Assembly: GCA_051293835.1 (NCBI GenBank) | Contig: JBPKMA010000003.1 | Span: 186,001 to 250,000, forward strand | Direction: 5' to 3' | DNA: 64,000 nucleotides | Origin: DATLZU01 sp051293835 | Lineage (GTDB): Bacteria; Nitrospirota; Nitrospiria; Nitrospirales; Nitrospiraceae | Part shown: in pieces, positions 32,527-41,898 of the stretch | How the letters are laid out: the number at the start of each line of letters is the position of its first letter | Numbering within the stretch: position 1 is the first letter of the stretch | Translations under genes and position numbers: made by a program | Notes under the pieces: model-generated | What the model was told of the DNA's origin: nothing | What the model saw: only the letters and a program-made list of their open reading frames with translations | Databases searched by the model: none

Positions 32527-33822
32527 TTACCGGTTTTCTTCCGCTGTGATCCGCTCCACCCCCCCCATATAAGGACGCAACGCCTCGGGGATCAGTACCG
32601 AGCCATCCGGTTGCTGATAGTTTTCCAGAATCGCCACCAATGTCCGACCTACAGCCAACCCCGAACCGTTCAAAGTGTGCACAAAGTCCGTCCTGGCGTC
32701 CTTCTTGGCCTTCTGGCTGCGGAATCGGATGTTGGCCCGTCGAGCTTGGAACGCTTCGAAGTTGCTGCAGGAGGAAATTTCCCGGAAGAGTCCCTGCGAG
32801 GGCAGCCAGACTTCGAGATCGTATGTCTTGGCGGCGGAGAAGCCTAAATCTCCGGTGCAAAGGGCCATCACCCGGTAATGCAGTCCTAATCCTTGCAGCA
32901 CTGCCTCGGCGTTCCGGGTTAAGCGTTCCAGTTCCTCGTACGAGGCCTCTGGCTTCGTGAAGACCACCAATTCCACTTTATTGAATTGGTGCTGTCGAAT
33001 CAGGCCGCGCGTGTCCTTCCCATATGAGCCGGCTTCGCGCCGAAAACACGGCGTATACGCCGTGTAACGAAGCGGCAGGGCCTCTTCGTCCAACACTTCT
33101 TCCCGGTGAAGGTTGGTGATGGGCACCTCGGCGGTCGGGATCAAAAAGAGATCGTCGTCGCGCAGGCGAAACAAGTCATCTTCGAATTTCGGCAATTGTC
33201 CTGTCCCCATCATGGTGGCCCGATTGACTAGCAGCGGCGGCAATACCTCGAGGTATCCGTGTCGGGTCGTGTGCAAATCCAGCATGTAGGCAATGAGCGC
33301 CCGCTCAAGTTTCGCTCCCAGTCCCAAGAGCACGGCGAAGCGCGCGCCGGCGATTTTGGCGGCCCGGTTGAAATCTAGGATCCCAAGTGCCTCGCCGATC
33401 TCCCAATGCGCCTTCGGCGTGCCCGGAATGGCAGGCGGAGAGCCCCAGCGACGGACCTCGACGTTTTGCGCGGAGTCCGTTCCCACCGGCACGGACTCGT
33501 GGGGCATGTTTGGAATACGGAGGGCGAGGTCCGTCAATCGCGTTTCAACGGCTTGCAACCACGCTTCCATCTCCTTGAGGCGGTCGCCGAGGGTTTTCAT
33601 CGCTGCCGTCGCGTCGTCTGCCGGTTGTTTCTCGCGCTTCAAACGGGCCACTTCGTCAGACCCTTTTCTGAGCTGGTGCCGGAGTTGTTCGACTTGGCTC
33701 AACAGGGAACGGCGCTCCTCGATCAACTTGCGCAGGTCGTCCCATGCGACATCGGCCCCGCGAAGCCCCAGTTGCGCGCGCACGCGGTCCAGGTGTTCTC
33801 TCAAGTAGCGAAGGTCGTACAT
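32527..33822 (-). CDS. serS: serine-tRNA ligase
   Basis: A 431-aa class II synthetase charging tRNA-Ser. The N-terminal two-helix coiled-coil arm (about 30-100: IEERRSLLSQVEQLRHQLRK, then RLKEMEAWLQAVETRL) contacts the long variable arm. The catalytic core shows motif 2 FRREAGSYGKDTRGLIRQHQ, FNKVELVVF, and motif 3 GSGLAVGRTLVAILENYQQP. MYDLRYLREH is the usual N-terminus, with GGAAGA 4 bases before the ATG; an open extension upstream is unconserved. tRNA-Ser(UGA) lies just downstream, so the enzyme and one substrate are encoded side by side. Confidence 0.97.
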   Translation of the reverse strand: MYDLRYLREHLDRVRAQLGLRGADVAWDDLRKLIEERRSLLSQVEQLRHQLRKGSDEVARLKREKQPADDATAAMKTLGDRLKEMEAWLQAVETRLTDLALRIPNMPHESVPVGTDSAQNVEVRRWGSPPAIPGTPKAHWEIGEALGILDFNRAAKIAGARFAVLLGLGAKLERALIAYMLDLHTTRHGYLEVLPPLLVNRATMMGTGQLPKFEDDLFRLRDDDLFLIPTAEVPITNLHREEVLDEEALPLRYTAYTPCFRREAGSYGKDTRGLIRQHQFNKVELVVFTKPEASYEELERLTRNAEAVLQGLGLHYRVMALCTGDLGFSAAKTYDLEVWLPSQGLFREISSCSNFEAFQARRANIRFRSQKAKKDARTDFVHTLNGSGLAVGRTLVAILENYQQPDGSVLIPEALRPYMGGVERITAEENR

Positions 33823-34079
33823 GGTTCTTCCATCCCAGTGGTCGGGGCGGTGCTGGAATCTAGCACCGGGTCCGGGGTTAGTCAATTCAGGGAACAGCGA
33901 GGAGGCAGGGCTGACTCTGCAGAATGAACATCCTGGCGGGGCGGGAGGTGAGGGGCTCCGATATGGGGAACGGTGCCGGGTGCTGCTCCGTCTTTCCGTC
34001 CGCGGGCCTCCGACCGTGCGTCCATTTTCAAGAAGACAAGGCGGTTTCTGGTCCACGTTGACAAGACGGTGAGAAGGGA

Positions 34080-35108
34080 GTGAGCATAGGTGCTATGCGT
34101 CTGGTCTCCAATCCGCCGAATCCATTCGAGTCCGAGCATCGCGAGTTCCTGGAGCCTCCGCCGCAAGTGCGGTTGCAGGTGTTCGAGGACGCCACGCGGG
34201 AGATCCTGAGTCGTAACGACAGTCCGGACTTGCCCTTTCGCTGGAGCCTGAATCCCTATCGCGGCTGTTTTCACGCCTGCGCCTACTGTTACGCGCGGCC
34301 TACGCATGAATACTGGGGTTTTGGCGCTGGCACCGATTTCGAGTCGAAAATCATCGTCAAGCGGAACGCACCGGCGTTGTTGCGGCGGGCCTTCGACAAA
34401 CCGTGGTGGAAAGGCGAGCTGATTGTCTTTTCAGGCAACACCGACTGCTACCAACCGCTGGAGGCAACCTACAGGCTCACGCGAGCCTGCCTCGAGGTCT
34501 GCGCTGAGTACCGTAATCCGGTCAGCATCATCACGAAAGGAGTCCTGGTGTTGCGTGACCTTGATGTGCTCGGCAGGTTGAACCGTGAAGCCTGGGTCCG
34601 CGTGTATCTCAGCATTCCCTTTGCCGACGATTCGGTCGCCCGAAGAGTCGAGCCGCAGGCACCTTCCAGCAGCCGGCGATTCGAGACGCTCCGGGCGTTG
34701 AGCGAGGCGGGCATTCCTACCGGGATTTCCATTTCGCCGATTATCCCGGGACTCAACGACGAGGACATTCCGGAGTTGCTGACCCGAGCCAAACAAGCCG
34801 GCGCCCGAGAAGCCATGTCGGTGATGCTCCGTTTGTCCGGCAATGTGAAACCGGTCTTTCTGGAACGCATGGCGGCGGCGTTTCCTGACCGGATCGGAAC
34901 CATCATCCATAGAATCCGCGAGGTGCGGGCAGGCAAGTTGAGCGAGAGCGACTTTTTCTCGCGGCACGAGGGAAGCGGCCCCTATTGGCGGATGATTGAG
35001 CAATTGTTTGACATCAGCCGGCGGAAAGCCGGCTTTCCCAGTGATTCTGATGAGCCGGTTCCGTCCACCTTTAGGCGTCCCGGAGCCGAGCAGAGGGCGT
35101 TGTTTTGA
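34080..35108 (+). CDS. PA0069-like radical-SAM protein (spore-photoproduct-lyase-like fold)
   Basis: A 342-aa radical-SAM enzyme of the PA0069/Rv2578c group, still without known reaction. The cluster motif is CFHACAYCYARPTHEY (Cx3CxYC) at about residue 65. It is preceded by SLNPYRGC and followed by IIVKRNAPALLRRAF and the typical VFSGNTDCYQPLEATYRLTR. A downstream TGISISPIIPGLND segment is also family-specific. A GTG start follows AGAAGGGA. It leads a run of three plus-strand genes with rhodanese (9-base gap) and DUF362 (3-base gap). The sulfur-transfer neighbour may be functionally linked, but this is inference. Confidence 0.88.
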   Translation: MSIGAMRLVSNPPNPFESEHREFLEPPPQVRLQVFEDATREILSRNDSPDLPFRWSLNPYRGCFHACAYCYARPTHEYWGFGAGTDFESKIIVKRNAPALLRRAFDKPWWKGELIVFSGNTDCYQPLEATYRLTRACLEVCAEYRNPVSIITKGVLVLRDLDVLGRLNREAWVRVYLSIPFADDSVARRVEPQAPSSSRRFETLRALSEAGIPTGISISPIIPGLNDEDIPELLTRAKQAGAREAMSVMLRLSGNVKPVFLERMAAAFPDRIGTIIHRIREVRAGKLSESDFFSRHEGSGPYWRMIEQLFDISRRKAGFPSDSDEPVPSTFRRPGAEQRALF

Positions 35109-35117
35109 GGAGGTGCG

Positions 35118-35432
35118 ATGACGCACAATCCCGGCTTTCTGAAACTAGTCGAGGAGGCCAAGCGGCGCATCGTGCGGGAAGAGCATGAATTCGCCAAAGA
35201 CCACGCCAGGGGCGCCACACACCTGGGCCGCGGCGTCATCGAACGCGACATTGAGACGGTGATTCCCGACAAACAGGCTGAGATCATCTTGTACTGCGGC
35301 GGAGGGTTCCGATCTGCTCTGGCCGCCGACAGTCTCCACCGCATGGGAGATGCCAATGTCGTGTCAATGGACGGGGGAATCCGAGCCTGGCGCGACGCCG
35401 GCTATCCGATGGAGCAGGGGAGCGGCGTCTGA
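35118..35432 (+). CDS. rhodanese-like sulfurtransferase
   Basis: A 104-aa single-domain rhodanese. The active-site loop is LYCGGGFRSALAADSLH with the catalytic Cys and the Arg five positions later; the C-terminal VVSMDGGIRAWRDAGYPME is the domain-closing motif. The N-terminus is helical with THLGRGVIERDIE, the usual ahlpGA..-like strand. GGAGGT lies 4 bases before the ATG. Single-domain rhodaneses carry persulfide sulfur in thiosulfate or cyanide detoxification or cofactor assembly. It is sandwiched tightly between the radical-SAM and DUF362 genes. Confidence 0.92.
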   Translation: MTHNPGFLKLVEEAKRRIVREEHEFAKDHARGATHLGRGVIERDIETVIPDKQAEIILYCGGGFRSALAADSLHRMGDANVVSMDGGIRAWRDAGYPMEQGSGV

Positions 35433-35435
35433 GGT

Positions 35436-36503
35436 ATGAACACCACGCGCCGCGAGCTGTTCAATCGGCTTTGGCTTGGGCTGAGCGTCTGGCCTACGCT
35501 CGCCCTGGCGCCGCGTTCCGTGCTGGGGAGTCTTTTGTTCGAGCCGGCCGGCGATCCAGTTCCGCCAAAATCGCTTCCGGCCAATCCCTTCACGCGCAAC
35601 GGCAACGCTGTGGTGGTGATGGTGCATGGCAAGGATCCGGCCGCCATGCTGCAGGCCGGCCTGGAGTTGATCGGCGGGCTCGACGTGCTGGCCCTGGAAG
35701 GCAAGCGGGTGCTTGTCAAACCGAATGTTGTCAACGACCGGCCTCCGCCGACCACGACTAATCCGCAGGTCGTCGCAGCGGTCGTCCGGGCGGTCAAGCG
35801 GGGCGGCGCCGCTGAGGTCATCGTGGCGGACAGTTCCGGACTCATCCGGTTCCCTACGCCGCGCAATCTCGATGCCACCGGCATCCGGGCGGCTGCGGAA
35901 CAAGCCGGTGCGCGAGTGCTCTCGCTGGATGAGGGGCCCTGGGTCAGGATTGAACCGGCCAACGCTCGGTCGTTGCCACGCTACTATCTGTCGAAAGCCG
36001 TCTATGACGCCGACGTATTCATCAATGTCCCCGTCGTCAAGACCCATCGATTCGCCGAGTATTCCTGTTGTCTAAAAAACTTGGTAGGGATCACCCATCC
36101 TCGGTATCGGCCTTCCCTGGCGTTCCTGTCTGGCGATTGGCATGAACGGATTGCTGAACTCAATCTGGGCGTGCATCCGCATCTCAATATCGCCGATGGC
36201 ACGACGGTCATGATTGCAGGAGGACCGACCAGCGGCACGGCTGCGCCGGCCGATCTGTTGTTGCTGAGCGGGGATCGTTTGGCATTGGATGCGGTCGCTA
36301 TCGCGCTGATCCGCGCGTTCGGGGCATGGCCGAAGTTGCAGGGGAAACGGATCTGGGACCAACGGCAACTCAGGCGAGGGGCTGAACTCGGGCTGGGAGT
36401 CAGCGGGCCGGATCGGGTGGAGCTGCTTGTCCGATCGACCGTGGACGACCATACGGAGTTTGATCGCCTGGCGGAGGCCGTCAGGCGCGATGTGTTCGGG
36501 TAA
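35436..36503 (+). CDS. DUF362 protein with Tat-like signal
   Basis: A 355-aa protein. The N-terminus MNTTRRELFNRLWLGL followed by a hydrophobic stretch is a twin-arginine-type export signal. The body is DUF362: GKRVLVKPNVVNDRPPPT, then NPQVVAAVVRAVKRGGAAEV, VFINVPVVKTHRFAEYSCCL with KNLVGI, and HLNIADGTTVMIAGGP. DUF362 proteins are often iron-sulfur linked, but here the ferredoxin module is absent. The function is unknown. TGAGGT lies directly before the ATG; the rhodanese stop is 3 bases upstream, so they are co-translated. It converges with the ompH gene, 12 bases apart. Confidence 0.88.
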   Translation: MNTTRRELFNRLWLGLSVWPTLALAPRSVLGSLLFEPAGDPVPPKSLPANPFTRNGNAVVVMVHGKDPAAMLQAGLELIGGLDVLALEGKRVLVKPNVVNDRPPPTTTNPQVVAAVVRAVKRGGAAEVIVADSSGLIRFPTPRNLDATGIRAAAEQAGARVLSLDEGPWVRIEPANARSLPRYYLSKAVYDADVFINVPVVKTHRFAEYSCCLKNLVGITHPRYRPSLAFLSGDWHERIAELNLGVHPHLNIADGTTVMIAGGPTSGTAAPADLLLLSGDRLALDAVAIALIRAFGAWPKLQGKRIWDQRQLRRGAELGLGVSGPDRVELLVRSTVDDHTEFDRLAEAVRRDVFG

Positions 36504-36515
36504 GCGCGCGAAAGG

Positions 36516-37073
36516 TCACTTGTTCTGGCGGTCGAATTCTTTGATGACCTGATCGGTGAGATCGATAGTGTCCTTGTTGTAAATGACGATTTTGACCGTC
36601 TGCTCGCTGCCTTTATCGACGACGATGGAGTAGCCGCCTTTCTCCGCTACCGTCTGGGTCGCTGCGCTGATCTTCTTCATGTACTCGTCGACCAACTCTT
36701 TCTGCTTGACTTGCAGCTCTTGATTGAACTGCTGCGCGCGTTTCTGGTAATCCTGCACCTTGTTGCGGAACTTTTCCTGTTTTTCTTTCTTCGCCGCTTC
36801 GCTCAGGGTGGCTTCCTGCTCCTTGAGCTGTTTCTCGAGGTTCCGCAGTTCCTCCTCGTCGCTGGCGAGCAACTTTTGGCGGGTGGAGACGTATTCCCGT
36901 AACCCATCCAACGCACGCTTACCGGCTTTGGATTTTTCCAGCACAGCCTGTGGATCCACCACCCCCATCTTGAAATCCGCCGCCGATGCGAAGGAGGAAG
37001 TTGTTGCCCAGAGTGCAAGGGTCAAGACGACCGTTTCGGTCGACTGTATCAGACGGTTCCGCTGAATGTTCAT
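36516..37073 (-). CDS. periplasmic chaperone OmpH/Skp
   Basis: A 185-aa OmpH-family protein that keeps outer-membrane proteins unfolded in transit through the periplasm. A signal peptide ends near residue 31 (SSFASAADF). The mature N-terminus MGVVDPQAVLEKSKAGKRAL is the family strand. A long charged coiled coil spans about 60-135 (SDEEELRNLEKQLKEQEATL, then RAQQFNQELQVKQKELVDEY), the tentacle arms of the trimer. The C-terminal GGYSIVVDKGSEQTV, then IDLTDQVIKEFD completes the body. In many genomes it neighbours bamA/lpxD; here it does not, so it may be a second copy. Confidence 0.9.
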   Translation of the reverse strand: MNIQRNRLIQSTETVVLTLALWATTSSFASAADFKMGVVDPQAVLEKSKAGKRALDGLREYVSTRQKLLASDEEELRNLEKQLKEQEATLSEAAKKEKQEKFRNKVQDYQKRAQQFNQELQVKQKELVDEYMKKISAATQTVAEKGGYSIVVDKGSEQTVKIVIYNKDTIDLTDQVIKEFDRQNK

Positions 37074-37501
37074 GTGTGTTGCTCCTCGTGACAGGAATCC
37101 ATGGTAAGCTCACGCGTAAGACCACGGCAGAATAGCTGTGGCCTCCGAGCCTGTCAAGCGGCGGAGGGAACTGGGAAAAAGGAGCCGACCGGTTGGCAGT
37201 CCAGTCAAAAAGCTCCGCGTGAAGCGCAGCCACCCTTGGCACATCTGCGTCGTCGTCCGGTGACCATGAGCACCTCTTGCATCAGCAGCCGGTTTGTCCT
37301 TTCGATGTTACACTTGTGGTGTTCACCTCCATGCCTCCCTCAAGGCGGACGGCCCGCTCCCGGGTATCCTGCTTCTACTGCGGCAGCAAGCGGAGATGAA
37401 TTGGCCGCTGCCAGAGGCCAAGCGGTGAACCGTACCCGGCTGTTGCGGGGAATGCGAGAGGACAGCGGTCGGCAACGCGGCGGCGGAACTGGGAAAGCGG
37501 G
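37074..37501 (-). other. intergenic region between HD-GYP and ompH genes
   Basis: 428 bases without a gene I can support. Open frames exist but none shows protein-like composition or a ribosome site. No terminator with a T-run is obvious. It probably contains the ompH promoter near 37100. Confidence 0.4.
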
Positions 37502-39070
37502 CTACACGAAATACCGGCTGGTGTCGAACTTGTATTCGGCGTTGTCCACCAGGCGCACGATGCTGTGCGCGTAGTCACCCGCCTCGTTTTTTTCGGTCAG
37601 ATCGTATTCGGGACCGTCTTCAACCGGCTCGCCGGTGGGGTCGGCGATCACTTTCACGTAGGGCCGTTCGGCGCATTCCTTGCTCCGCGCAGGCTGCAAC
37701 ACGACGGCCAGTTCGTCGGTGTCGAGCATGACGAGACTGCCGATCGGCACGATTCCGACGCAGTTGACGAACAGTTTCAGGAGAGTCGGATCGAACGACG
37801 TGCCGCTTTTCGCAAACATGAGCTTGAGAACTTTGGCTGGGGTCAGCGGCTCCCGCCGGTAGACGCGGGACGACGTCATTGCGTCATAACAGTCGGCGAT
37901 CATCAGGATGCGGCCGGTGAGGGATAGCTTCCAGGGCACGGTGAGCTTCGGATAGCCGGAAAAGTCGTAGTTCATGTGATGCTCGAACGCCGCTGCTGCC
38001 ATGCGGCCGGGAAGACTGGTGATTCCGCGCAGCTTGGTGAGGCTAAGCACGCCTTCGATGGGATGGTTCCGCATCGCGGCCCATTCTTCTTCCGTGAACT
38101 CGCTCGGCTTGTTCAGCACCTCCATGGGAATCGTGGATTTGCCCATGTCGTGAAACAACGCCGCCAGGCCCAGATCGGCTAGTTCGACTTTCGGGTAACC
38201 CGCGCGATTGCCCAATGCGATGGAGAGGATCGCGACATTGACTGAATGGTTGTGGGTGTATTGGTCATAGCACCGTAGGGTGGTCAGACCCAGTAATGTG
38301 GATTCGTCCTGCATCATGAGATCAACGATGTTTTGAATCGCGCGCTTAGCCTGTTTAAAACTGATCGTGCCGCCCTTCTTGGCATTCTGCACCAGGTTCT
38401 CTACCGCTCCGGCCGCTTTTGCGTAGCCGTTTTTTGCAGCGGTCTTGGCTCGGCGGTGGCCCTTCGCGGCGTCTTTCTCTTCGGCAGTTGAAGGAGCCCC
38501 GCCCTTGAACCTGAAGGCGCGCGGAGCTTCTAGTTCGATGCCTTGAACGTTCAAGGCCTTCAGCTCTTTCCGAAGATCTTCGAGTGACATGGTTCTAGGA
38601 TCGAGACTCACGAACAGGTGTGCGAACTCGCGAAGGTCTTTGGAATCCACACTGTTCGAGAACGAAATGGCCCCGATCTTCCACGCATTGAGGCTGTCGA
38701 TGATGCCGGTGAAGACGGCCAATTGTTGGGAGTTGACTTTGAGGTGGCTTTCTCCGAGGAACAAAAAATCGTTCTGCAAGCGGAGAACAACCGGTCGATC
38801 GTGGGCCAGGGTCTTGATCAGTGTCAGCAACGCGTCCACCGGCTTGTCCAACGCCGAATTGGTGTGTCCGTGGATGCGCGAAGTCTTGATGAGGACGTTC
38901 AACTGAATGACCAGTTGCGTTCCCAACATGATTATCTGCTGATCGACGAGGTCGCCTGCTTCCGATCCCTTGGCGATCTTGCTCGTCAAAGACTTTTCGT
39001 GCGTAAGGATCGGTTGGAGATTTTCGTCGATCTGAGGGGCTTGCGAAGAGGGAGTGTTGTGATCGCTCAC
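37502..39070 (-). CDS. HD-GYP domain protein with HEAT-partner-like N-terminal domain
   Basis: A 522-aa putative c-di-GMP phosphodiesterase. The N-terminal domain (about 30-165) includes SRIHGHTNSALDKPVDALL and NAWKIGAISFSNSVDSKDLR. The catalytic HD-GYP domain (about 225-410) has the HD pair in LAALFHDMGKSTIPMEVL, HPIEGV, then FEHHMNYDFSGYP and ADCYDAMTSSRVYR. The usual HHExxDGxGYP reads HHMNYDFSGYP, so the Glu is Met, which could change the metal site. A long C-terminal tail (about 415-522) is of unknown fold. The GTG at 39070 overlaps the stop of the HEAT gene (GTGA), so it is translationally coupled; an earlier TTG would lie inside that gene. Confidence 0.85.
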   Translation of the reverse strand: MSDHNTPSSQAPQIDENLQPILTHEKSLTSKIAKGSEAGDLVDQQIIMLGTQLVIQLNVLIKTSRIHGHTNSALDKPVDALLTLIKTLAHDRPVVLRLQNDFLFLGESHLKVNSQQLAVFTGIIDSLNAWKIGAISFSNSVDSKDLREFAHLFVSLDPRTMSLEDLRKELKALNVQGIELEAPRAFRFKGGAPSTAEEKDAAKGHRRAKTAAKNGYAKAAGAVENLVQNAKKGGTISFKQAKRAIQNIVDLMMQDESTLLGLTTLRCYDQYTHNHSVNVAILSIALGNRAGYPKVELADLGLAALFHDMGKSTIPMEVLNKPSEFTEEEWAAMRNHPIEGVLSLTKLRGITSLPGRMAAAAFEHHMNYDFSGYPKLTVPWKLSLTGRILMIADCYDAMTSSRVYRREPLTPAKVLKLMFAKSGTSFDPTLLKLFVNCVGIVPIGSLVMLDTDELAVVLQPARSKECAERPYVKVIADPTGEPVEDGPEYDLTEKNEAGDYAHSIVRLVDNAEYKFDTSRYFV

Positions 39071-40836
39071 GGGAGCCGTCCTTCGTTTCTGGTCTTCTGA
39101 TATTTGGCCGCCAAGGTCAGGGCCGTTGCACAAGCTTGCCGGACGGCCGAGCTGCCTTTCCTCTGTCCGATCTCCAGGGCGGCGAGGGCGGCGGGTGTTC
39201 CCAGTTTCCCCAGCGCCTCCGCCGCCATGATCGCGGACTCTTCCTTGTTCTTACGATTGGTCCAGGACCATTCCGTAAAGAGACTCTGCCAGTACGGCAC
39301 GGCTTCGTCCCCGGCGGTTTGTCGCACCGCGCGGTAAATGGCCCGCTTCTCTGCCGGCGGCCGGTTGTGGAACTCTTCTGCGGAGAGAATTGCCGACCAG
39401 ACCGCAAACGGCGTGGTGTACTGCCCGTTCATGAGCAACTTCAGCGCCGCCAGTCGCACCGATTCGTCCGCGTCGTTCAGGAACGAGACCAGTTTGGCGC
39501 CGTTTCCGCTCGGGCGGAGAATGCCGATGGTCCGCACGACCTCCTTGCGGATTTGTGCGTCGGGATACCGGGCCAGCCGTTCGACCGCGTCCGCCAGTTT
39601 GGGATTGTTCCATCGCGCGATGATGGACAGCAGATTGCGCACGTAGGGCGCTCGCTTGTCGGACAGGCTGCGCGCGACGATCTCCGGCGTGTCCTTCGCC
39701 ACGACGAACAGCGCCTCGCAAATGATGGCCTGATGGCCGGGCGATTCCAGATTCGCCAGCAGCATGCACAAGGCGGGAACCGCCCTGGCGTTCAGGCGCA
39801 GCAGGAGGGGCAGGAGGCCGTCGGTGCTCGCCTGCTGGGTCTTGTTCAGGTAGAGTTCGATCAACTTGAGGCGTTCCGGCCTATTGGGCGAGTCCAGCAA
39901 CGCCGCCAATTGCTGGCGGTGCTCGTCCGACAATCCGGTGCGCGTGCTCTCGGTCTGTTGAAGCAAATCCAGCACGCGATTGAGGGCGCTCCAGCGACCT
40001 TGTTTCGTCAGGGTCTCCAGGACAGAGTCGAACACGTCGAAGAGTTTGGTCAGCAGCGTCGGAGAGTGCTCTGAGGCCAAGATCACCAGGAGCATGTCCA
40101 ACACATAGGTGACGCTGTCGCGCGCGGATTCGGCCTCGACCTCCTTGGCGAGGGCGACCAATTCCGCTTCAGAGACTTCGTAACCGATCAGGCCTGATTG
40201 AAGCTGCGAGGCTCCGGCTGATACGCTCGCTTCCTTTTGAGCCCGGGCGGCTTTCTCCTTGTCGATCATGTCGCGGAGGGAGGAGACCGAGGCGTTCATG
40301 GTTCCTTCGTTTTGCAAGGCGAGGACGTCGCCGGCACCGGAGAGGTTGATGATCTCTTCCGCGGTGACGAATGTGATGGTGGAAAGATTTTTCGCCCACA
40401 AGCGGGTCACGATATCATCGTCGTCGTGTTGCGACGGGTCAGTGCCACCCCACAGGGCCTCCAGGAAGAAGGTCAAATCCTCCTGTGTCAAGCCGTCGTG
40501 GAAAGTCAGTTCGCGGATGCCGTCCGCATAGAGCTTGAACGCCAGATTTTCCCTAGCGGAGTCAGTTTGATAGACTACTTCCCCCTTGAACTGCAGCTCC
40601 GACCGCTGGACGAGAAAGCTGAGCGTGGCATAGGTGCCCAGATGAGTCGTGAGGTCTTGGTAAAACTGCTGGAAGAACTTCTGCGCAACGGGGTTGTCGA
40701 AGCCGTACGTGCGAGTCGATTTCGATGTCTTATCGAGCAATTTCAGCAGTTGCTTGACGGAAGTTACCTCAGGATCGGCGGTTTCTTTGGGTGCCGCTGC
40801 GGTCACGATGTGGGGCGTGGTTTTTAGGTCGGTCAT
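39067..40836 (-). CDS. HEAT-repeat protein paired with HD-GYP
   Basis: A 589-aa protein of unknown function. The N-terminal domain (about 25-130) reads RTYGFDNPVAQKFFQQFYQD, then LQFKGEVVYQ and ELTFHDGLTQEDLTFFLEAL. It has the same layout as the N-domain of the HD-GYP partner (xxHGxxN, L..FLGE, then GIxxxSFxxxxDxxDLxxF). A linker with helices follows. The C-terminal half (about 350-585) is made of HEAT-type repeats (ESVRLAALKLLMNGQY, ALGKLGTPAALAALEIGQRK). No signal peptide or membrane segment. It probably acts as a scaffold for the HD-GYP enzyme with which it overlaps by four bases. Confidence 0.7.
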   Translation of the reverse strand: MTDLKTTPHIVTAAAPKETADPEVTSVKQLLKLLDKTSKSTRTYGFDNPVAQKFFQQFYQDLTTHLGTYATLSFLVQRSELQFKGEVVYQTDSARENLAFKLYADGIRELTFHDGLTQEDLTFFLEALWGGTDPSQHDDDDIVTRLWAKNLSTITFVTAEEIINLSGAGDVLALQNEGTMNASVSSLRDMIDKEKAARAQKEASVSAGASQLQSGLIGYEVSEAELVALAKEVEAESARDSVTYVLDMLLVILASEHSPTLLTKLFDVFDSVLETLTKQGRWSALNRVLDLLQQTESTRTGLSDEHRQQLAALLDSPNRPERLKLIELYLNKTQQASTDGLLPLLLRLNARAVPALCMLLANLESPGHQAIICEALFVVAKDTPEIVARSLSDKRAPYVRNLLSIIARWNNPKLADAVERLARYPDAQIRKEVVRTIGILRPSGNGAKLVSFLNDADESVRLAALKLLMNGQYTTPFAVWSAILSAEEFHNRPPAEKRAIYRAVRQTAGDEAVPYWQSLFTEWSWTNRKNKEESAIMAAEALGKLGTPAALAALEIGQRKGSSAVRQACATALTLAAKYQKTRNEGRLP

Positions 40837-41041
40837 ACGGGATACTCGTACCTCTAAGCATCTGGTTCGTCAAGAAAATCCCCGCTCCAGAATATGCGGC
40901 GCTGGTGTGCCGATCGGCGTTGTCGGGCCGATCGCTTCGAGGATAGAATCGAGGCGCCTCCTCAAGGGATCAACATTGATAGTAGCTGTGCGGTGTCGCG
41001 GGATGATACGCGCAGCCGGACAGGAGAAGATCGAGGCCGGC

Positions 41042-41701
41042 ATGCCAGGTTCCGATTCCGCTCCGCTCGTCATCTGTTTCAGTGACAGCCTCACGGCCGG
41101 GTTTCAAGCTCCGACTCCGGACAATCCGACCGGCCTCGAGATGCCGTACGGCGCCTTTTTGCAGACGCGTCTCGGAACAGCCGCGCGCGTAGCGGTCAGC
41201 GGTGTCTGCGGGGAGTTGACTGGGGAAATGGTTATGCGGTTCCGCCGCGATGTGCTGGATCACCGACCGGTGGTCGTGGTGATTCTGGGAGGCACCAACG
41301 ACCTCGGGTTGAACGCGCCGCCGGCTGCGATCTGCGGAATTTGGTAAAAATGTACGAATTGGCCCTCGCGGCCGACGTACAGCCGGTTTTGGTCACTGTA
41401 CCGTCGCTTCGCCTCGTCGGCGGGTTCGTCGGCGCGGAGGAGGAGCGGTGGTTGGACCAACACATCGCCCGGCGTTTGATGCTAAATCGCTTGATCCACA
41501 ACTATGCCGCATCCAAAGCGTCTGCCCCTCGTGGACTTGTTCACCGCCACGAGCGAGCCCGAGACTGGGCTGCTGGCCGAGCGATATTCCAATGACGGAC
41601 TTCATCTGACGACGGACGGGTACCGGCTTCTGGCAACGCTGCTGTATGAGAGGGTGTTGGCGGCACGGTTTCGGCGGGTCTTGACCAATAATGGGCAGTG
41701 A
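41042..41701 (+). pseudogene. frameshifted SGNH/GDSL arylesterase (TesA-like)
   Basis: Starts MPGSDSAPLVICFSDSLTAG, where the GDSL block has Gly replaced by Ser. Then AVSGVCGELTGEMVMRFRRD (block II) and VVVILGGTNDLGLN (block III GxND) follow, before a stop near 41347. The next frame has KMYELALAADVQPVLVTVPS with RWLDQHIARRLMLN. A third finishes LPLVDLFTATSEP, then RYSNDGLHLTTDGYRLLA, which holds the catalytic DxxH. Two frameshifts (about 41337 and 41505) split a normal 215-aa lipase/esterase. One compensating pair could restore it if the frameshifts were sequencing errors, but the Gly-to-Ser change argues for decay. Confidence 0.72.
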
Positions 41702-41898
41702 TGAGCCACGCGCGGCGATCCGAGGCAGAACCGCTCATGAGTGCGATCGATTGGTCGAACAGGTTGGGCGGGATACTGGTGTTGGCGGGGGCCGGCGGCT
41801 CGGCTGCAGCGGTTGCTGGGTGCTGTGGCGGGAACTGGAAAGGCTCCAGCCCGAGGCGAAGGAGTTAGATCCTTCCACGCTCGGCTTTCGCTTCTCGC

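Noticed and set aside
39136..40074. 312-codon plus-strand frame
   Set aside because: Antisense to the HEAT-repeat gene, which has convincing repeats and operon structure.
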